Shown: positions 12,849 through 23,752 of the stretch, one piece after another
Layout of the letters: every line of letters begins with the position of its first letter
How positions within the stretch are numbered: position 1 is the stretch's first letter
Origin: Ottelia alismoides
Taxonomy: Eukaryota > Streptophyta > Magnoliopsida > Alismatales > Hydrocharitaceae
Reading direction: 5' to 3'
Assembly: GCA_037367405.1 (NCBI GenBank)
Contig: JAZKJV010003124.1
Span: 124,001 to 188,000, forward strand
DNA length: 64,000 nucleotides
The notes under the pieces: generated by a model
What the model saw: the letters and a program-made list of their open reading frames with translations, nothing else
Told to the model about the DNA's origin: nothing
The model's database searches: none
Program-made: the position numbers and the translations under genes

Positions 12849-12859
12849 GTCTGATACCA
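12849..12859 (-). other. Primer binding site of copia B
   Basis: Minus-strand tggtatcagac lies one base after the 5' LTR end. It fits priming by initiator methionine tRNA. Confidence 0.85.
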
Positions 12860-12860
12860 C

Positions 12861-15355
12861 TTTAAGGATATGGAATTATCCTCAAGCACATCAGGGAAGC
12901 GTGATCGTCGTATCGGATACGACGAAGAACGACTAGTCGTACTAGTAGTTCGGTGCAGTGGAATTTAAAAAAATTTTATTCGATGAAACCACATGATCCG
13001 AGAACCATTCTCAGATCGTTTCATCTATAACCACAACAAGTATAATGTAATACCTCTTGAAGCGTGGTTAATCGAGTCTCTAAGAGAAGAGACCTCCTGT
13101 CACAAGTCCGATCATCGGCGAGACTGCTTGCGAGCGCGGGGATGAACCGCGTTGTCCTCGCAATCCAAGAAGTTGATCCAAGCGCGGTTGCTCCTGGTCT
13201 CGTCGCACGAGATCGAACGTCTCCTTCGTGGGCGTGGCACACCAAGAAGACGGAGAACCGAAGAACGTCGAAGCGGCGGCGCGGTGGCGATGGCGTCGAT
13301 GATTCCCTGCTCTAGGGTATGGTGGACGGCCACCAATATTAGAGGGAGAGAGGGTTGTCGTGTATGAAGAAATAGGAAGAGAGAGACCTCCAATAATGCA
13401 TGTTAAGAGAGAGCATGGTATGCCTCTCTATTTATAGGGTTTTGGGATCCATGGATCTCAATCAATGTGACATGTAAAATCAATGGATGAGATTGATTTA
13501 TGTCAATCCAACGGTCAAGATTGTTGTTGGTAAAACCAACAAATTTGGATTAAAATATATTTGACACAATCAAATATAAATTAGTACTAAATCAAACCCA
13601 ATAAATAAGGAGAGATTGTGCATCCATGTGGACGGCCACACATTCCTATTTGGAATGGTGTACCGCCCACTTATTTCCATGGGGAGGGCAATCTCATGAT
13701 GAATCATGACATTGCATATCTCCATGGAAATCTCTCTTTATTTATTTACAACAAATTTGTTGGGTTTTATTCTTCAAAAATAATTCACAATTATATTTGA
13801 GAATATTGCAATCTTGCCATGGAAAAAATTGTGAATCACATTCACAACCCAAAACAACTTATAATTTACATTATCAATTAATTAAACAATGTGTATCCAA
13901 TACACATAATAATTAATCAACACATATAAATTATAATCAGCTCTCTCTAATACATTATAAATTACATTTAAAATATATTATGAGTAATTGGATATTTCTA
14001 TCCACATTATTCTTATCCACATTAATTAAATCATATTTAATTATATTGGATGATCTCTTCATACATCAAGATGATTAAATCACATTTAATCATGATTTCT
14101 TCATTGCTTAGATCTTATGGAATTATTCTTGAACGCTTCAAGAATAATGCAATCTCTCCGCAGATACTTGGAGATAAGGACAGGGCGATTGTATTGTTCC
14201 ACGTATAGTGACTTGGATGTTGAGATCATATCTCAAATCCAGATCCCATGGACCTCCCACTGATGCTTGATCAAATCAAGACCGTAGACCTAATCTTCTC
14301 ATTGCATCTGAATCTCATTCAGATCAATGTCCAGTTCATGGACTAAGATTAGGTCACTTCTCTAATGAGAGGAGTCACTAAAATCCAAACATGTTTCATC
14401 ACTCCCTCGAAATGGAAGCGTCATGGTTATACAATCGTATATGATCAAATCACCCTCAGGTATTCCCAATACCTGTACATCCTCCATACTGGAAGACTTA
14501 TGATCATTCTGAAGATAAAGATCACTTTTGCACTGTCATCTTCAGGGTTAGATCATTTAAGTTTCGCAATCTTGGTCATTGGGATTTGGTGTAGATCATA
14601 TGCTTTCACAAAGCATATATCTTACCTTCAAATTCATGTCATGCTTCCAAAGCACGACGACCATGCATGGAATTTGTTCAGTCCCAATACCTCATGAGTG
14701 AGCTCATGTCTCCCGGTTCACAAGTGAACCTGTATGATCCCTTTGAGAGGTCGTATTACTCATATGTCCTTACATGCACACCAGCTCGCCGGTATATAGA
14801 CCTTGGTTAGGTCATCAACCTATTGGTCTGCCAAATGTACATACTCAGACATATAGCAATACATCTGTCTCCGGTCAGAGGATGCATGCCTATGTTGTGA
14901 CAGTACTCAACGTAGGTCTTTGGTTATCTCGATCTTGTTAAGTCAACCCATTGACTCAACTAACCTGACACCTCCGAATCACTATTCCCATGCAGAGGAC
15001 CTGCATCAAGAGGTCAGTCAGATATCAGCCATATGAGATAGGATTGACATCTCCTACTCAGGCTGGAGATCACTACTTAATAATCATTTGATGATGCTAG
15101 ATGAGTCCTCTATCTAATCCCCTTAGATATTCATCCAAGCATCAGCCTCTATGATTCATCCAATGAATCAACAGTTGTATGATAATCAAGTTGGCCGTGG
15201 TACATAACCCTTATTGTACAGAGGGACCCTATAGTGCATTCATTCATTAATCTCAGAAAGGGAGTGAAAAATAATCAATAACTTTCATTGATAATTTATT
15301 CATTACAATAACATTTATTGTAGAAATGGTTCGCCCGGGGCTCACATTGTTAACA
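12861..15355 (-). repeat. 5' LTR of copia B (2495 bp)
   Basis: This is the direct copy of 4697-7207. It starts TTTAAGG (G to T change in the terminal TG) next to the primer site and ends GTTAACA. An extra 12 bp or so appears near 13681-13692 relative to the 3' LTR. It should hold the promoter that drives the element. Confidence 0.92.
13428..13437 (-). promoter_or_regulatory. TATA box in the 5' LTR of copia B
   Basis: The minus strand reads CTATAAATAG, followed by a transcribed GC-richer stretch to the LTR end. The same motif is conserved at 5263-5272 in the 3' LTR. It is the most likely core promoter of this element. Confidence 0.6.
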
Positions 15356-15495
15356 TTGAGATGTTAGTTATCTCTATCTTTTTTATGTATTCTTTTTTCT
15401 TAGTGTCTATATTATATAATTTACCCAATAGACTTCTCCTCTAGATAAGAGAACCCAAGGGCCTCATGAATAAGCAACTCATTATTTACTCTCCA
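15356..15495 (+). repeat. 3' LTR remnant of copia D, displaced by copia B
   Basis: From about 15364 the sequence starts tgttag and carries the short-LTR family blocks (atgtattcttttttctta, tataatttaccca, gataagagaaccc). It ends near ctctcca at 15495. It continues the purine tract at 4690-4696, so copia B separated the two. Confidence 0.75.
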
Positions 15496-15874
15496 CGGTG
15501 ATCTGAATGGAGGGAAAGACTAAAACTCCATCCAACATAAGAAAGGATAATCAAACAACAAATCCCAGTTACTCAAATCCCATCAATGAGGCCCCAACTA
15601 TGCAGGAAACCCAATTTTTCGAAAATAACAGTTACGGTCCTCGTTTTTCAAAAATAACATAAAGAAACCCAATTTTAATTCTTTGGTCTCAAATACAAGC
15701 TTTTGTAAGCTTCTATTGCCCTTTTTATGTTGGCGTTAAAGCCTAAAGTTAAAAGGTTTAGTATCATCTTTGTTACATTTGAAAGATGAGCCCCGTAATT
15801 GAAAATCAATGCATGATAAGGGACCTTTTATTGTAAATTACCTAAATTATGTAATATGTAGATCTAGCATAATT
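15496..15874. other. No recognised feature
   Basis: AT-rich sequence without a coding frame or a repeat seen elsewhere in the window. Confidence 0.6.
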
Positions 15875-16042
15875 TGTTGAAGGAGAGAATAATTGAGAAT
15901 GAATAAATTGATTTATACAATGGATATAGGGTTTCTTATATAGTGTGAAACCCTAGAGCTCAAAAGAGATAATTACGTAAGTGACCCAAAGGGCTTACAA
16001 AACTCAAATAAAGAGAAAATAAGTAACAAATAATTCTTAATA
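15875..16042 (-). repeat. 3' LTR of copia fragment F
   Basis: On the minus strand it runs from TATTAAGAATT to CTCCTTCAACA. It includes the family's 'ctagggtttcacactatataagaaacccta'-like promoter block (TATATAA near 15935-15945). It follows a purine tract (cttgaggggag on the minus strand, 16043-16055). Confidence 0.7.
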
Positions 16043-16045
16043 CTC

Positions 16046-16490
16046 CCCTCAAGTTGGAACATATCGTTTCCTAGGAAGGGCCTTCGTGAAAATATATGCA
16101 AGTTGTAGATCTATGAAGATATGAGGAGGTGATGATATGAGATCCTTGTATTACATCTCTAATGAAATGACAATCAACATTAACATGCTTAGTCTGCTTA
16201 TGGAATACAGGATTGGAAGCAATGTATATAGTGAACTTGTTGTCACGGTACAAAGGTACTGGAGTAAAGCAGGGAGTCCAAGCTCCTGCAGAAAGGAGAC
16301 TAACTAGGTTTTCTCACAAGTGGTCGGTGTCTTCCTCTGTATTTTGCCTCTGCATTTGATATAGAGACCATTGTCTTCTTCTTGTTCCGCTATGTAACCA
16401 GGTTTCCTCTAACAAACATGGCATAAACTATGGTAGATTGTTTGTCCTCAGGAGAACTAGCACAATCTACATCGGCATAGCGGTGACATT
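16046..16490 (-). pseudogene. RNase H end of copia fragment F
   Basis: The minus strand reads RYADVDCASSPEDKQS, then TMVSISNAEAKYR, and YRDNKFTIYIASNPVFHKQTKHVN with VDCHFIRDVIQ (16253-16080). These are the copia RNase H blocks (compare DNQAALFIANNPAFHERTKH in E). Frames shift at least twice. The rest of the element is absent. It is cut at about 16500 by the 5' LTR of copia C, which faces the other way. Confidence 0.8.
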
Positions 16491-16505
16491 GCGGAGAGAA
16501 ATATT

Positions 16506-16635
16506 TGTGTTTGTTCTTTATTTATATTTACTTATTCTTCTGTCTACTTTATGTAATTTTCTTAAAGAAATTTTCTCCTACATAAGAGAACCCTAGGGTT
16601 TCAATGGAATTGATCAACTATTTTCCCTTTCTACA
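16506..16635 (+). repeat. 5' LTR of copia C
   Basis: It starts tgtgtttgttc and ends ttctaca next to the primer site. The family block tttatgtaattttc and a degenerate TATA (ctcctacataagag) are visible. It is about 130 bp long against 150 bp in element E. Confidence 0.75.
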
Positions 16636-16647
16636 TGGTATCAAAGC
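16636..16647 (+). other. Primer binding site of copia C
   Basis: tggtatcaaagc lies directly after the LTR. It is the iMet-type site with one change (G to A) relative to copia E. Confidence 0.8.
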
Positions 16648-17159
16648 CACGGTCCTAGACTGGAGCCTATGCCCTTGTCGTCCCTCCCCACCAACACTAA
16701 GAGAACGTCACCTTCCCCTTCTCGGTAGCAGCAGTGGCCACAGGCCAGCCCCCGTGAAGCAGCAGCTTGTTGCATCTCCGTCGTTGTGAAGCAGCAGCAA
16801 CAGCTTATTGTCATTGTTGCTGCTCCAAGAAGGAGCTCCTAGCGGCTTCTACCGCTGTTCATAGTCTTTGGGGGTTATCGACAACTCTTGCGACGCCCTC
16901 GAGGTCATCTTTATCATCTGTTGAGACTTAGAAAACGCTGTCAAGAGTGATTCGATTCGCTGTTCAGACTGAATTTGAGGCGTCTAGGGTGGTTTGATCA
17001 TCTTAACTACCCTAATTACCCGGAGAAGTCTCTAACGGATGGAAGAGGTTGTGGTAAGAGTCTACACCCACACCCATCTTCCTGTATGTCTATGTACACG
17101 TATTCACCCTTGTATACAACCCCAATCTTTGTAGTGGAACAAGGTCAACTCCAAGGTCG

Positions 17160-18040
17160 ATGTCTCATCCTCGGGTGCCTTCAAAGGTCCAGCACACATT
17201 GTCAAGATGGATGGGACTAATTATGAGTTATGGGCTATGCAATTCATGAGCCTAATGCAGTGCAACGGTAAGAAGTACATTCTAACGCAAGATGAACCAA
17301 TCGACAAGACTGGAGTTAATGCCTCGTGGAAGGAAAATGACGTATATATGTGTGTTTGGCTGTTTGGGATGGTATCCGTGGAGATAGCCAATGATATTCT
17401 GAGTCAGCCTACTGCAAAGGTGATGTGGGACATCCTCGCTGTTACTTACTCACATACGAAGAATGAATCAAAGATACTGCAACTACAACATGATATCTTT
17501 ACATCAAAATAAAACGACTGTCATCTTCATACCATTTACACTTTTCTCAGGGGTATGTTTGAGAAGCTCCATTTCATTCCCTTGATTGCTTTGCTAGAAC
17601 AACTCGAGGCTTACAGAGATTCAGTGATGACTGGAGTTTTCTAGCAGTAGCAGCTCTTAATCATGAATATAATGCAGCTCGATCACAGATTCTTACCGAT
17701 GCCATTATACCTCCAATGGAGGAGTCATACCGTAGATTGAGCATGCTTTCTATATCACTTGGTGGTGCTACTCAACAATCGCATACCTCCTCAGCTATGG
17801 CAGCATCTCGTGGTAGAGGGGGTTTTATACGGTTCAGAGGATGTAGTACCCATGGCAGAGGAGGGGTAATCGACCCCATCATCCGTGTACGTGTTGCCAC
17901 ATACCAGGTCATTCTGAGGATACATGCTACTTCAAGCATGGTTTTCATGTTCCGGCTCGTGTTGCAGAGCAGAATCAGCCACCTGGTACTCCTCTTCAAG
18001 CATCTGATTAGAGGTATGATGAGCTTGTGGCAAGATTGAG
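17160..18040 (+). pseudogene. gag of copia C
   Basis: The reading frame has GAFKGPAHIVKMDGTNYELWAMQF, then EIANDILSQPTAKVMWDILAVTYSHTKNE and QLQHDIF (to 17512), where a TAA follows. The later part appears in other frames: MEESYRRLSM at 17716 and ASRGRGGF near 17810. The zinc knuckle around 17895-17950 is shifted and incomplete. It is homologous to gag of A and E across its length. Confidence 0.83.
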
Positions 18041-18159
18041 AGAGATTATGCCCTCGTCAACTGCTCCATCAAAATCTTCAGAGGTAGTTGCATTAGCATC
18101 TTCCACCACATCATGTATTGCATAAGCTTTTACTAGTTGTTACAGAGCAGATTTATCAA

Positions 18160-18680
18160 ATTGGATTATGGATTCAGGAGCTTCACAACGCCTATGTGGT
18201 GATAGAGGGAAGTTTACTACATACAGATCGATTCAGCCATGCTTATAGCAGATGGGAGCCACTCCCATTCCATTCTTGATTGCGTTTGTCGAGCAAGATC
18301 TTTTCTCGCCCACTCGTGTATTTGAGTCAGTTGCCTTTGTTCATAATATGTTCCTGGCCATGACAAGCTCGCTCCCAGAGCTGTCAAGTGTGTCTTTGAG
18401 GGGTATTTCAGGATTTAATAGGGGTATTGTTTTGATCCTATTTGATGAAAGTATTATGTTAGCGTAGATGTCAATTTCTTTGAGACTATTATGTTTTTCT
18501 CTCCTACAGGAGGCAGGTTGATTCCTTCAAATTCTGTAGAAGAGGTACGCATGCCTCTATCTCCAGTTTCGTCTATCACGCCTTTGACTCCATCGCCACC
18601 GCCATCATCACCACCTCCTCCTCCACTACCTTCACCAATAGCCTTCATCTTTTTGCCACAGGTTTACACGAGATGACCTC
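18160..18680 (+). pseudogene. Protease and integrase C-terminal remnant of copia C
   Basis: WIMDSGASQRLCGDRG (about 18160-18205) is the aspartic protease site. Within about 80 bases the sequence switches to PFLIAFVEQDLFSPTRVFESVAFVH, which in E lies some 330 residues further on. Roughly 1 kb including the D,D,E core is therefore deleted. VNFFETIMFFSPTGGRL and a poly-proline linker follow to 18680. Confidence 0.78.
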
Positions 18681-18779
18681 GTGCTTATGAGGCTCCTCCA
18701 TTATCCAGCACATCCCAGGTATGTTCTGAGCACTTGGTTGCTACTGATGGCACTGGTGATTTGCATTTACAACAAGATG

Positions 18780-19829
18780 AGTAGGTGGCTATAGATGTTC
18801 CTGTCTCGATTACTGAGGAGGTTGAGAACCTTGATGTGCTCATTGGTTTACATAAACAAAGGCATACATGTGTTGCATACCCTCTTACTTCACATGTTTC
18901 TCTTGTACGTCTCTCAGAGGAGTATCAGAGATTTGTTGTTGGACTATCTGTCGTAGACATACCACAAACATGTCAGGAGGCATTACAGATTAATCAGCGG
19001 CGCCTTGTTATGAGAAGATGGTTGCGTTGCAGTCTCGTGGCATGTGCAGTGTTGTTCATGATACACCTAGTTTATTTATTGTGGGGAGCAAGTTGGTGTT
19101 TACGGTGAAACACAATGTGCAGATGGTAGTATGGATAGATACAAGGCCAGGCTTGTTGCTCGAGGATTCACCCAAACATATGGGGTGGACTATTAGTATA
19201 CGTTTTCTCCTGTCACTTGGCATTCTACATTGAGGATTCGTATTTATGTTGTTGTGATACGTTATTGACCTCTCTTTCAACTAGATGCCAAAAATGTATT
19301 CTTGTATGGTGACTTGCAAGAGGAAGTCTACATGCAGCAGCCACCAGGTTTTGTTGTTGAGGGGGAGTCTCATATGCTTTATAGACTTCACAAGGCTATT
19401 TATGACCTTAAGCAAAGTTCGAGGGCTTGCTTCCATAAGCTCTCTAGGTTGATTGAGAAGTAAGGATTTGTCAAATCGACTGTAGATCGCTCTCTTTTCA
19501 TTCAAAGATCACAGAGAGATATTGTTGCTATTTTGATTTATGTGGATGGCATCATTATTACAGTTGGATGATAAGCAGGGTATTCACGCAGTTAAGGACT
19601 TTCTTAGATAGCAGTTTGTGACTAAAGACCTTCGTAATCTTTGTTATTTTCTTGGCCTAGAACTTGCGAGGAACCAGTGTGGCATGGTGATGACGCAAAG
19701 GAAGTATGTTACTGATCTCCTAGCTGAGACGTGCATGACAAGATGTAGGCCTACTACATCAGAATGTTAAACTCTACGATGATGATACTGAGGACGTTGA
19801 TCAGACATGATATAGAGAGCATGTGGGGA
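18780..19829 (+). pseudogene. Reverse transcriptase of copia C
   Basis: Blocks seen in order are LVRLSEEYQRFVVGLS, FTVKHNVQM, DAKNVFLYGDLQEEVYMQQPPGF, FIQRSQRDIVAILIYVDGIIIT, DFLR*QFVTKDL and QRKYVTDLLAET. The YVDD box reads YVDG, and TAG replaces the codon three before FVTKD. Both changes are shared with copia D. The sequence ends at YREHVGK. Confidence 0.82.
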
Positions 19830-21032
19830 AGGGAGAACCGAGCTTCTCCAATTTTCCGATCATTGAGGATAGCTTGACATGCATGTGTTAGAAGAACAAT
19901 AACCGAAGAAAATTGAAGATGTATGTATGTGAGATCAGGTGATATGGAGGCTTGGACGGCTTGAAGAAGATGAGGACCTGGTGGGTTCATCCCCGCAGAA
20001 TAGGGAAGAAAAGAGGGAGTGGTTGAGGCTCTGGAAAGAAGGTTGATTGGTTGAAGCCTCAGCGAACATCAACGATGTTCAGCGAAGGTTGGAGGATGCT
20101 TGGATTCGTGTGGAAACATTTATACAAACCAAAAAAATCAAAGAAAAATGCTATCCTAGACATGTGTTTCCTGGGTTTTCTTCAGGTCACCGGGGTGGAG
20201 GAAATGGCTTGAGGGTGACGCTCGAAGTGTATGGTCGTCGCTTCATACCCGGGCAGCAATGTCGAGAAGCTCAACAGTCGTACGAGGCGGTGGACATGCT
20301 CTCCCTCGAGCAAGGGTCAACACCGGAAAATAGATCTCCGTTATCACACGATCAACCTCTTTCTTCCTGTCACAAAGAAGAGTGATGACTAGGGACTTCT
20401 TCAATCAAGGGTGGACAACCGCCTCAAGTGGCGACGATGGAGTATATGAAGGCCGAAGGTGAAAGTTCCATGTGGTTTTCGTTAGGATTCAACCACTCGT
20501 GACTCCTACAATCTAGTGGAATGGAGGTTATGGGGTGGTTGGCGAAGTTGCTGGATGGTTGGAGAAGAAGTTGGTGATGACGGTTGGTCGGGAAGTTAGT
20601 TGATCACAGAAAGAGAAATATACGATGGTGGCAGTTGGAGCATGGTTCGCAACCCCAAGAGATTGAGGTGGGAGGTTGGGGACGAGGGCGTGATCGTCTG
20701 ATCATTTGATCAGATGGTTGAGGTTTGGGCGCGAGAGGAACGATTTGGATCGTCTGGTCATCAGAAATCAGATGGCTCAGAATGAAGGCAGATGAGATAA
20801 AATGGCCGGCTACGTGGCTCACTGAGAATGAACCACGTAGCCCAATCAGAATTTAGATAAATAGGAATAAACAATGTAATCATGAATAATTAGTTAGAGG
20901 ACGAATTAGGAAAAGTGATAAATATGAAAGTTGTACATCTCGATGAGATCTAGAACTTTAATGTAAAACTCAAAGTGGGATTACATCATATTTACATAGT
21001 ATTATTTTTGTAAGTACTTAAAATATTAAAAA

Positions 21033-21052
21033 TACTTCTTTTATTTTCTTTT
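21033..21052 (+). repeat. Left target site duplication of the RTE LINE
   Basis: tacttcttttattttctttt is identical to 23733-23752. Confidence 0.93.
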
Positions 21053-21499
21053 AACTCAGCCATGGCCGGTCCCAAGCCCGGGTAAATTGAGGGTTGCGCG
21101 TTAGGTAGCCGACAGCCAGCGCAAGAGAGATAAACTCTTAGAAATTTGTCTCGAAACCATTCGAATAAATTCCTATTCTTTTAATAACACTATTCAGGAA
21201 TTTGTCTCGAACTCGTTCGGATCTTTTAAACATGGATTTAAGCAAACATCCAGATTTCGTTGGGGTGTTCCCTACTTGCGACGTGTTGCATTGCACGAAT
21301 GCAATGAGAAGTTGGCAAGGGCCGCTACATTGTTGCCCGGATGTAGTTCAAAATTTGTAAGGGTTCTCGCATGAGGAACGCATGCAAGTAAATAAGCTAG
21401 TTTTGTTGCATTGTTGCCCGGATGTAGTCCAAAATTTCCAAGGGTGCTTGCATGATGGACGCATGCGAGTAAAGAAGTTAGTCCAAAAGAGGTTGCAAA

Positions 21500-22270
21500 G
21501 AAAGTTGCGGATAGGTAATTGGAATATTAGCACTTTGACTGGCAAATCGATGGAGATAATTAATACGATGAGAAGAAGGAAGATTCAGATATTATGCCTA
21601 CAGAAGACAAAATGGGTTGCAGACAGAGAGAAAGCAAGGGATATCGAGAAGACAGACTTTAAACTTTGGTATTCAGGTAAAGATAAGGGCAGAAATGGTG
21701 TTGGGGTAGTTGTTCTTTAGGATTTGAAGGATTGTGTAGTTGAGGTGCAAAGATCTGGGGATCCGATTATATTGCTAAAAGGGTGCTTGAAGAAGAAATT
21801 CCAAATATCATCAGTTTATGCACAACAAACTGGTTTAGATGATAGGATTAAACAAGCTTTTTGGGAGGATTTGGATAAGATTATGTAAGGAATCCCACAA
21901 AGAGAGATGATTTGCCTGGGTGGAGATCTTAATGGACATGTGGGAAAGGATGCTTCAGGGTATGTTAGTGTTTTTGGAGGACATGGCTTCAGGGACAGAA
22001 ATGAAGAGGGAAAAGTCTTTCTGGGTTTTGTGACAACTTATGTTTTTTTCGTTACAAATACTCTCTTGAAGAAGAGGAGCATTTGATTACTTATACGAGT
22101 GGCTCGACTAGAACGCAGATAGACTACTTTGCGTTGAGAAGAAAAGATCGGTTGTGTTGTAAAGACTGCAAAGTAATCCCAGGAGAGAGCATGACCACCC
22201 AACATTGCTTGTTAATCACCGGGGGTACAAATAAAAGGGCTAGTAAAGAAGAGGGTTTCCAAGATCATTA
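21500..22270 (+). pseudogene. RTE LINE endonuclease domain
   Basis: The frame reads LRIGNWNISTLTGKSMEI, ILCLQKTKW, FKLWYSGKDKGRNGVGVVVL (stop at 21718), then VYAQQTGLDDRIKQAFWEDLD, MICLGGDLNGHVGKDASGY, GFRDRNEEGKVFLGF and DCKVIPGESMTTQHCLL. These are the apurinic-type endonuclease motifs of plant RTE LINEs, with the catalytic Asp of GGDLNGHVG kept. In QKTKW the expected catalytic Glu of QETKW is Lys. Stops and two frame changes make it inactive. Confidence 0.85.
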
Positions 22271-22615
22271 GAATTAGATGGTGAAATCTTCAATTGAAGC
22301 AATCAAGCTTCAGGGAGAAGGTTTTAGAAGACTTATCTTGAGATTGTAACGAAAGTGCTAATGATATGTGAGAGTCGGTAGCATCTTGTATCCGACAGGT
22401 AGCCAAAAAAATGCTAGGCAAGTCAAAGGAGGAGCTCCAGGCCAAAAGAAGGCTAGATGGTGGGGTGGAGGGGTGCAAGAGAAGCTTAAAATTAAAAGAT
22501 CTTGCTTTAAAGCTATGTCTAAGGATAGAACAGATGGAACTGTCACAAACTACAAAATATCTAAAAAGGAAGCAAAGAAGGTGTATGCAAAACTAAGTCA
22601 AAAGCTCATGAACTT

Positions 22616-23690
22616 TTGTACAAAATCTCGATTCTATGGAGGGTCAGAAGGATATATTCATTCATGACGCCTAAAGCAAGAGAAAGAAAGACCAAATTTG
22701 ATTGGGGAAGGTATGATTCTGTCTCACAGGAGATATTGTGGAGAGTTTTGGAGAAGAGGCAAGTACCTATCCTACACATTAACCTCATAAAAGATATATA
22801 TTATAGGGCTTCATCTTGTGTAAGGATACACTCTGAGAAGACTGGCTATTTTGACATCAACATTGGTCTGCATCAAGGTTCAACTTCGAGTCCATTCCTT
22901 TTTTTCTTTGATTATGGACGAGTTGACAAGTCACTTTCATGATGAGATACCTTGGTGTATGTTATTCGCAGATGATAGTGTGTTGATTGATGAGACTAGA
23001 CATGAAGTAAATAAGAAGCTTGAGGTCTGGAGACATGCAATGGAGACTAAAGGATTTCGTATAAGTAGGGTTACGACAGAATATATGGAGTGTACTTATG
23101 ATGAAAGCAATGGTGAAGGAATCGATGTTAAGATTGGTGATGATAACATTCAGAAGAGAGATTCTTTTAGATACTTGGGATCTATTTTGCAGCATGATGG
23201 AGAAATTGATGGAGTTGTTACAAATAGAATGGAGGTTGGGAGCTTCTATTGTTCTTTGTGAGAAAAAATTCCTTTGAAAATCAAAGGAAAGTTTTACAAA
23301 GCAGTTGTGAGACATGCTATGCTTTATGGATCTAAATGTTGACCTGTGAACCATAGACATGTGCAGAGAATGGCAGTAGCAGAAATGAAAATGCTAAAGT
23401 GGATGTGTGGACACACGTAAAGATTGGATTCAGAATGATGCCATCAGAACGAAAGTGGGTGTAGCTCCAATCGAGCATAAGATGTAAGAAAATCATTTAA
23501 GATGGTTTGTCCATTTGCAAAGGAGGCTAGTTGATACACGCATGAGGAGATGTGAGTTTTGGAATGTTGAGCCAGCTAAAAGAGGACGTGGAAGACCCAA
23601 GAAGTGTTGAAATATACAAAGGGATCTTAGTTTTTTGGATCTAAGCCCAAGAATGACCCAAGATAGATCTGAATGAAGGCAAAAAACCCA
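22616..23690 (+). pseudogene. RTE LINE reverse transcriptase, N-terminal part deleted
   Basis: After the frame to 22667 the sequence jumps to YDSVSQEILWRVLEKRQVP (22710-22770), which lies well inside RT. Several hundred bases are therefore missing. Next come GLHQGSTSSPFLF, IPWCMLFADDSVLIDETRHEVNKKLEVW (catalytic FADD at 22965-22976), GFRISRVTTEYMEC and FRYLGSILQHDGEID. The C-terminal part KMLKWMCGHT and RGRGRPKK follows with stops. Confidence 0.87.
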
Positions 23691-23732
23691 TGTCGCCAAC
23701 CCTACTTAAAGTGGGAAAAGGCTTTGTTGTTG

Positions 23733-23752
23733 TACTTCTTTTATTTTCTTTT
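23733..23752 (+). repeat. Right target site duplication of the RTE LINE
   Basis: It is the same 20 bases as 21033-21052, placed directly after the LINE's gttgttg tail. The sequence then continues as in repeat copy 2. Confidence 0.93.

Larger units (their letters stand above)
4697..15355 (-). mobile_element. Long-LTR Ty1/copia element B, complete but with broken pol
   Basis: Two 2.5-kb direct repeats enclose a primer site, a 1.7-kb leader, gag-protease, integrase, RT and RNase H in copia order on the minus strand. Gag and pol differ clearly from the short-LTR family of A, C, D and E. They look closest to Tork/Angela-type copia, a tentative assignment. The insertion splits element D exactly at its polypurine tract. 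The flanks gggag (4692-4696) and ttgag (15356-15360) give only an imperfect 5-bp target duplication. A related, more decayed solo LTR is at 57887-60503. Near-identical LTRs suggest a fairly recent insertion. Confidence 0.93.
16506..19829 (+). mobile_element. Copia C, integrase-deleted and 3'-truncated
   Basis: LTR, iMet-type primer site, leader, gag, protease and RT lie in copia order. The integrase zinc finger and catalytic core are missing: the frame goes from the protease (MADGS-type block, 18230-18260) straight to integrase C-terminal residues (DLFSPTRVFESVAFVH). RT stops at the YREHVGK block at 19829, where an unrelated repeat begins, so RNase H and the 3' LTR are lost. The coding sequence is full of stops. 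Confidence 0.88.
21053..23732 (+). mobile_element. RTE-type LINE with internal deletion
   Basis: This non-LTR element begins near aactcagccatggccggtcc and ends in a short gttgttg tail. It is bounded by perfect 20-bp direct repeats (21033-21052 and 23733-23752). It encodes an endonuclease and a reverse transcriptase in one order. The paralogous repeat at 34251-34290 shows the uninterrupted target. At 2.68 kb it is shorter than usual for this plant RTE family, because the first part of RT is missing. The frame is interrupted by many stops. Confidence 0.93.
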
